Shown here piece by piece: positions 61,402 to 64,000 of a stretch of DNA of 64,000 nt. How positions within the stretch are numbered: the first letter of the stretch is position 1; the number at the start of each line of letters is the position of its first letter. This DNA comes from DASSUW01 sp963759375 (lineage in GTDB: Bacteria > Actinomycetota > Thermoleophilia > Solirubrobacterales > Solirubrobacteraceae). The stretch is taken from NCBI GenBank assembly GCA_963759375.1, contig CAVWYY010000003.1:186001-250000 (forward strand). The letters run 5' to 3'. The notes beneath the pieces were generated by a model, which saw only the letters and a program-made list of their open reading frames with translations, was not told where the DNA came from and did not search any database. Both the position numbers and the translations under genes were made by a program.

Positions 61402-62717
61402 GCGAGCTGCTCGCGCTCGGCGCGTCGCACAAGACGGCGCCGCTGGCCGTACGCGAGCGGATCGCGCTCACCGACCACGCCGCCGAGCCGCTGCTGCGCG
61501 AGCTCACCGGGCACGACTCGATCGGTGAGGCCGTCGCGCTCTCGACCTGCAACCGCACCGAGCTGTACCTGATGGTCTCGGATCCGGTCGAGGCCGAGTC
61601 GGCGGTGCTCGCGCTGCTCGCCCGGCGCGCCGGCATGCGGCCGACCGAGCTGCTCGACGGCATCTACGCGCTGCGCAACTGCGATGCGGCACGGCACCTG
61701 TACCGGGTCTCGAGCGGCCTGGAGTCGATGATCGTCGGCGAGGCCGAGGTGCAGGGCCAGGTCAAGCGCGCGTACGAGGCGGCGCTGACCGCGCGCACGA
61801 CCGGGCCGATGACCAACAAGCTGTTCCGGGCCGCGCTCGCCACCGGCAAGCGCGTCCGCACCGAGACGGCGATCTCGTCCGGCCGCGCGAGCGTCGCGTC
61901 CGTCGCCGTCGACGCCGCGCAGGAGGCGCTCGGCGACCTGACCGATCGCCACGTGCTGCTGATCGGCGCCGGCGAGACGGCCGAGCTGACCGCGCGGGCC
62001 CTGCACGACCACGGCGTCACGACGATGTTCATCGCCAACCGCCGGCGCGACCGCGCGATCGCCCTCGCCCAGCAGTTCGGCGGCAGCTCGGGCTCGTTCG
62101 ACGCGCTGCCGTCCGAGCTCGCGCGCGCGGACATCGTGATCTCCTCCACGTCCTCACCCCACGCGCTGCTGGGCGCCGAGGAGCTGGCGATGGTGATCGC
62201 CGAGCGCAGCGGCCGCCCGCTGCTGCTGGTGGACCTCGCGGTGCCGCGCGACATCGACCCGGCGTGCGCCGAGCTGCCAGGCGTGACGCTGCTCGACATC
62301 GACGGGCTACAGGCGCAGGTGCGCCGCCACATCTCGGTCCGCCAGGCGGAGGCCCGCAGCGCCGAGGGCATCGTCGAGGAGGAGATCCAGGCGTTCGCGG
62401 GCTGGCTCGGCTCGCTCGAGGTGATGCCGACCGTGACCGCGCTGCGCGAGCGCGGCGACGCGGTCGTCGCCCAGGTGCTGGCCGAGAACGAGGGGCGCTG
62501 GGAGTCGCTCAGCGAGCGCGACCGCAAGCGGGTGGAGGCGCTCGCGAAGGCCATCGCCAAGCGTCTGCTGCACGAGCCGACGATGCGCGCCAAGGGCCTC
62601 GACGCCGCCCATCGCCACGCGCGCCTGCAGCTCCTGCGCGAGCTCTTCGGGCTCGAGGACGCCGCGGCCGAGGCGGAGGAGCACGCCGCCGAGATCCGCG
62701 CGCTGCGGCCCCGTTGA
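61398..62717 (+). CDS. hemA: Glutamyl-tRNA reductase
   Basis: 439 residues. Catalytic Cys in LSTCNRTELYL, substrate region GASHKTAPLAVRERI, NADPH motif LIGAGETAELTARALHDHG, and the C-terminal dimerisation helix are all present. It makes glutamate-1-semialdehyde, the first committed step of C5 tetrapyrrole synthesis. The ATG overlaps the CcmD-like stop (ATGA), and the stop overlaps the hemC TTG. HemL and HemB lie outside the window. Confidence 0.95.
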   Translation: MSELLALGASHKTAPLAVRERIALTDHAAEPLLRELTGHDSIGEAVALSTCNRTELYLMVSDPVEAESAVLALLARRAGMRPTELLDGIYALRNCDAARHLYRVSSGLESMIVGEAEVQGQVKRAYEAALTARTTGPMTNKLFRAALATGKRVRTETAISSGRASVASVAVDAAQEALGDLTDRHVLLIGAGETAELTARALHDHGVTTMFIANRRRDRAIALAQQFGGSSGSFDALPSELARADIVISSTSSPHALLGAEELAMVIAERSGRPLLLVDLAVPRDIDPACAELPGVTLLDIDGLQAQVRRHISVRQAEARSAEGIVEEEIQAFAGWLGSLEVMPTVTALRERGDAVVAQVLAENEGRWESLSERDRKRVEALAKAIAKRLLHEPTMRAKGLDAAHRHARLQLLRELFGLEDAAAEAEEHAAEIRALRPR

Positions 62718-63589
62718 CCCTGCGGATCGGGACGCGCGGCAGCGCGCTCGCCCTCGCCCAGGCGCGGACGGTGGCCGGAGCGCTCGCCGAGCCCTCGGAG
62801 CTCGTCACCATCACGACGACCGGCGACGTCGACCGCGCGCGGGGCGACAAGTCGCGCTGGGTGGGCGCACTCGAGGCTGCGCTGCTGGCCGGCGAGATCG
62901 ACCTCGCGGTGCACTCCGCCAAGGACGTGCCCGGCGACCTCGCTCCCGGCACCGCGCTCGTCGCCGCGCCGCGGCGGGGCGACCCGTACGACGTGCTGGT
63001 GGGTGAGCACGCGCTGGAGCACGTGCGCGAGGGCGCGCGCGTGGGCACGAGCGCGCTGCGCCGCCGCGCGCAGCTGCTGGCCGTGCGGCCGGACCTCGAC
63101 GTGGTCGAGCTGCGCGGGAACGTCGACACCCGGCTGGCGAAGCAGAAGGCGGGCGAGGTGGAGGTGCTGGTGCTCGCGGCCGCCGGGCTCGACCGGCTCG
63201 GGCGGCGCCGCGAGGCGGGCGGCGAGCTGCACGGCGAGGTGTTCGTGCCCGCGCCCGGCCAGGGGACGATCGTGGTCCAGGCGCGGACCGGGAGCGCCGC
63301 CGGGGATGTCGCTGCCGCTGCCGGGCATGCGCGCACCATGGCATGGCTTTCCGGCGAGCGGGCCGTTGTGCGTGAATTGGAAGCCACTTGTCACACACCT
63401 GTGGGAGTGCACGCGGATTCCGCGCGCATTCGCGGGTTCGCCGGGCTCCCCGACGGGTCGCAGTGGCTGCTCGACGAGGTGCCCGCGGGCGACGATCCCG
63501 AGGCGTCCGGCCGCGAGCTCGCGCGGCGGATGCTCGCCGCCGGGGCCGCCGACCTGCTGCGCCAGGCAGAGGCGCTGGCGGCCCGGTGA
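62714..63589 (+). CDS. hemC: Hydroxymethylbilane synthase
   Basis: 291 residues from a TTG that overlaps the hemA stop (TTGA). N-terminal LRIGTRGSALALAQA, DKSRWVGALEAALLAGEIDLAVHSAKDVP, the dipyrromethane-binding region RGNVDTRLAKQKAGEVEVLVLAAAGLDRLG, PAPGQGTIVVQ and the cofactor Cys in LEATCHTPVG are all present. It polymerises porphobilinogen to hydroxymethylbilane. Slightly shorter than the 310-residue average. Confidence 0.94.
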   Translation: MTLRIGTRGSALALAQARTVAGALAEPSELVTITTTGDVDRARGDKSRWVGALEAALLAGEIDLAVHSAKDVPGDLAPGTALVAAPRRGDPYDVLVGEHALEHVREGARVGTSALRRRAQLLAVRPDLDVVELRGNVDTRLAKQKAGEVEVLVLAAAGLDRLGRRREAGGELHGEVFVPAPGQGTIVVQARTGSAAGDVAAAAGHARTMAWLSGERAVVRELEATCHTPVGVHADSARIRGFAGLPDGSQWLLDEVPAGDDPEASGRELARRMLAAGAADLLRQAEALAAR

Positions 63590-64000
63590 CCGGCACGGTG
63601 CATCTCGTCGGCGCGGGACCCGGCGACCCCGGGCTGCTCACGGTGCGCGCCGTCGAGCTGATCGCGGGCGCCGACGTGATCCTCTACGACCGCCTGATCC
63701 CGCCCGAGGCGCTCGCGCACGCGCGCGCGGACGCGGAGGTGATCTACGTCGGCAAGCAGGGCGAAGGCCCGCAGTTCCCCCAGGACGACACGCACGCGCT
63801 GCTGCTCGAGCACGCACGCGCAGGGCGCACGGTCGTCCGGCTCAAGGGCGGCGACCCGTTCGTGTTCGGCCGCGGCGGTGAGGAGGCGCTGGTGCTGCAC
63901 GAGGCCGGCATCCCGTTCGAGGTCGTGCCGGGTGTGACCGCCGGCGTCGCCGCGCCGGCCTATGCGGGAATCCCGGTCACGCACCGCGAGCTGGCCAGCG
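63586..64000 (+). CDS. cobA: Uroporphyrinogen-III C-methyltransferase, cut by window end
   Basis: 138 codons are visible from a GTG overlapping the hemC stop (GTGA). SAM-binding signatures VGAGPGDPGLLTVRAVELI, LYDRLIPPEAL, VVRLKGGDPFVFGRGGEE and VVPGVTAGVAAPAYAGIPVTHR are clear. In actinobacteria this domain is often fused to uroporphyrinogen-III synthase (HemD), which would follow outside the window. It makes precorrin-2, the substrate of the dehydrogenase at 56435. Confidence 0.9.
   Translation, partial: MTGTVHLVGAGPGDPGLLTVRAVELIAGADVILYDRLIPPEALAHARADAEVIYVGKQGEGPQFPQDDTHALLLEHARAGRTVVRLKGGDPFVFGRGGEEALVLHEAGIPFEVVPGVTAGVAAPAYAGIPVTHRELAS

Overview
The window is very GC-rich and densely coding. 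It has many GTG/TTG starts, many 1-4 base start/stop overlaps between genes, and many starts that sit 6-9 bases after a TANNNT-like -10 box (apparently leaderless mRNAs). Together with the gene content (actinobacterial-type IleRS, PolX with PHP domain, DUF1385, SpoIIM-like protein, a hemA-hemC-cobA cluster next to cytochrome c maturation genes) this suggests a chromosomal segment of a high-GC actinobacterium, perhaps Thermoleophilia/Solirubrobacterales. The rank is inferred; no marker gene was compared. I saw no tRNA, rRNA, CRISPR array, transposase, integrase or phage gene.

Layout. 1-9.1 kb: two transport/secreted genes, YihY, an ABC-F ATPase, a 2-hydroxyacid dehydrogenase with mscL, a cupin, trehalose-phosphatase and a glycosyltransferase. 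9.2-16.4 kb: PolX, a SpoIIM-like protein, thioredoxin, IleRS and a frameshifted PPK2. 16.4-22.1 kb: MATE exporter, a hydrolase-fold protein without a recognisable nucleophile, HxlR regulator, fumarase, GNAT and EamA. 22.1-25.0 kb: BlaI-type repressor, a frame-broken M56 (BlaR1-like) peptidase and a frameshifted secreted M28 peptidase. 25.0-30.6 kb (minus): nitrilase plus ureohydrolase, and a TPP enzyme-gabD-pdxH operon. 30.6-41.7 kb: SpoIID, MaoC, exonuclease, lactamase-fold hydrolase, a degenerate GGDEF protein, ychF/PAP2/epimerase operon, lipid kinase, an EAL-GAF-GAF-GGDEF protein and a short FtsH. 41.7-49.4 kb: DUF1385/M20, a TetR-MFS pair with tandem operators, ChrA, RarA and a methyltransferase. 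49.4-54.7 kb: a complete predicted trans-4-hydroxyproline to 2-oxoglutarate cluster. 54.8-64 kb: ABC exporter, precorrin-2 dehydrogenase, thioredoxin, LysR, MoaB, ccmAB-ccsA-ccmD-like, hemA, hemC and the start of cobA.

The most unusual signal is a family of four intergenic elements (9090-9227, 32017-32207, 45981-46217, 57177-57361). They share nearly identical terminal inverted repeats of about 20-28 bases, but their interiors are unrelated in sequence. Each interior folds into one to three long hairpins, most with one or more mid-stem mismatches. Three copies lie between convergent genes. Three copies supply the stop codon and last residues of the upstream gene. I know of no described family matching this.

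The heme end of the window works as a unit: hemA and hemC make hydroxymethylbilane, CobA and the Met8-like dehydrogenase lead to siroheme, and CcmA/CcmB/CcsA/CcmD-like handle heme for cytochrome c. Three genes between 15.2 and 25 kb are broken by small indels, so either this strain is losing them or the assembly carries local errors.
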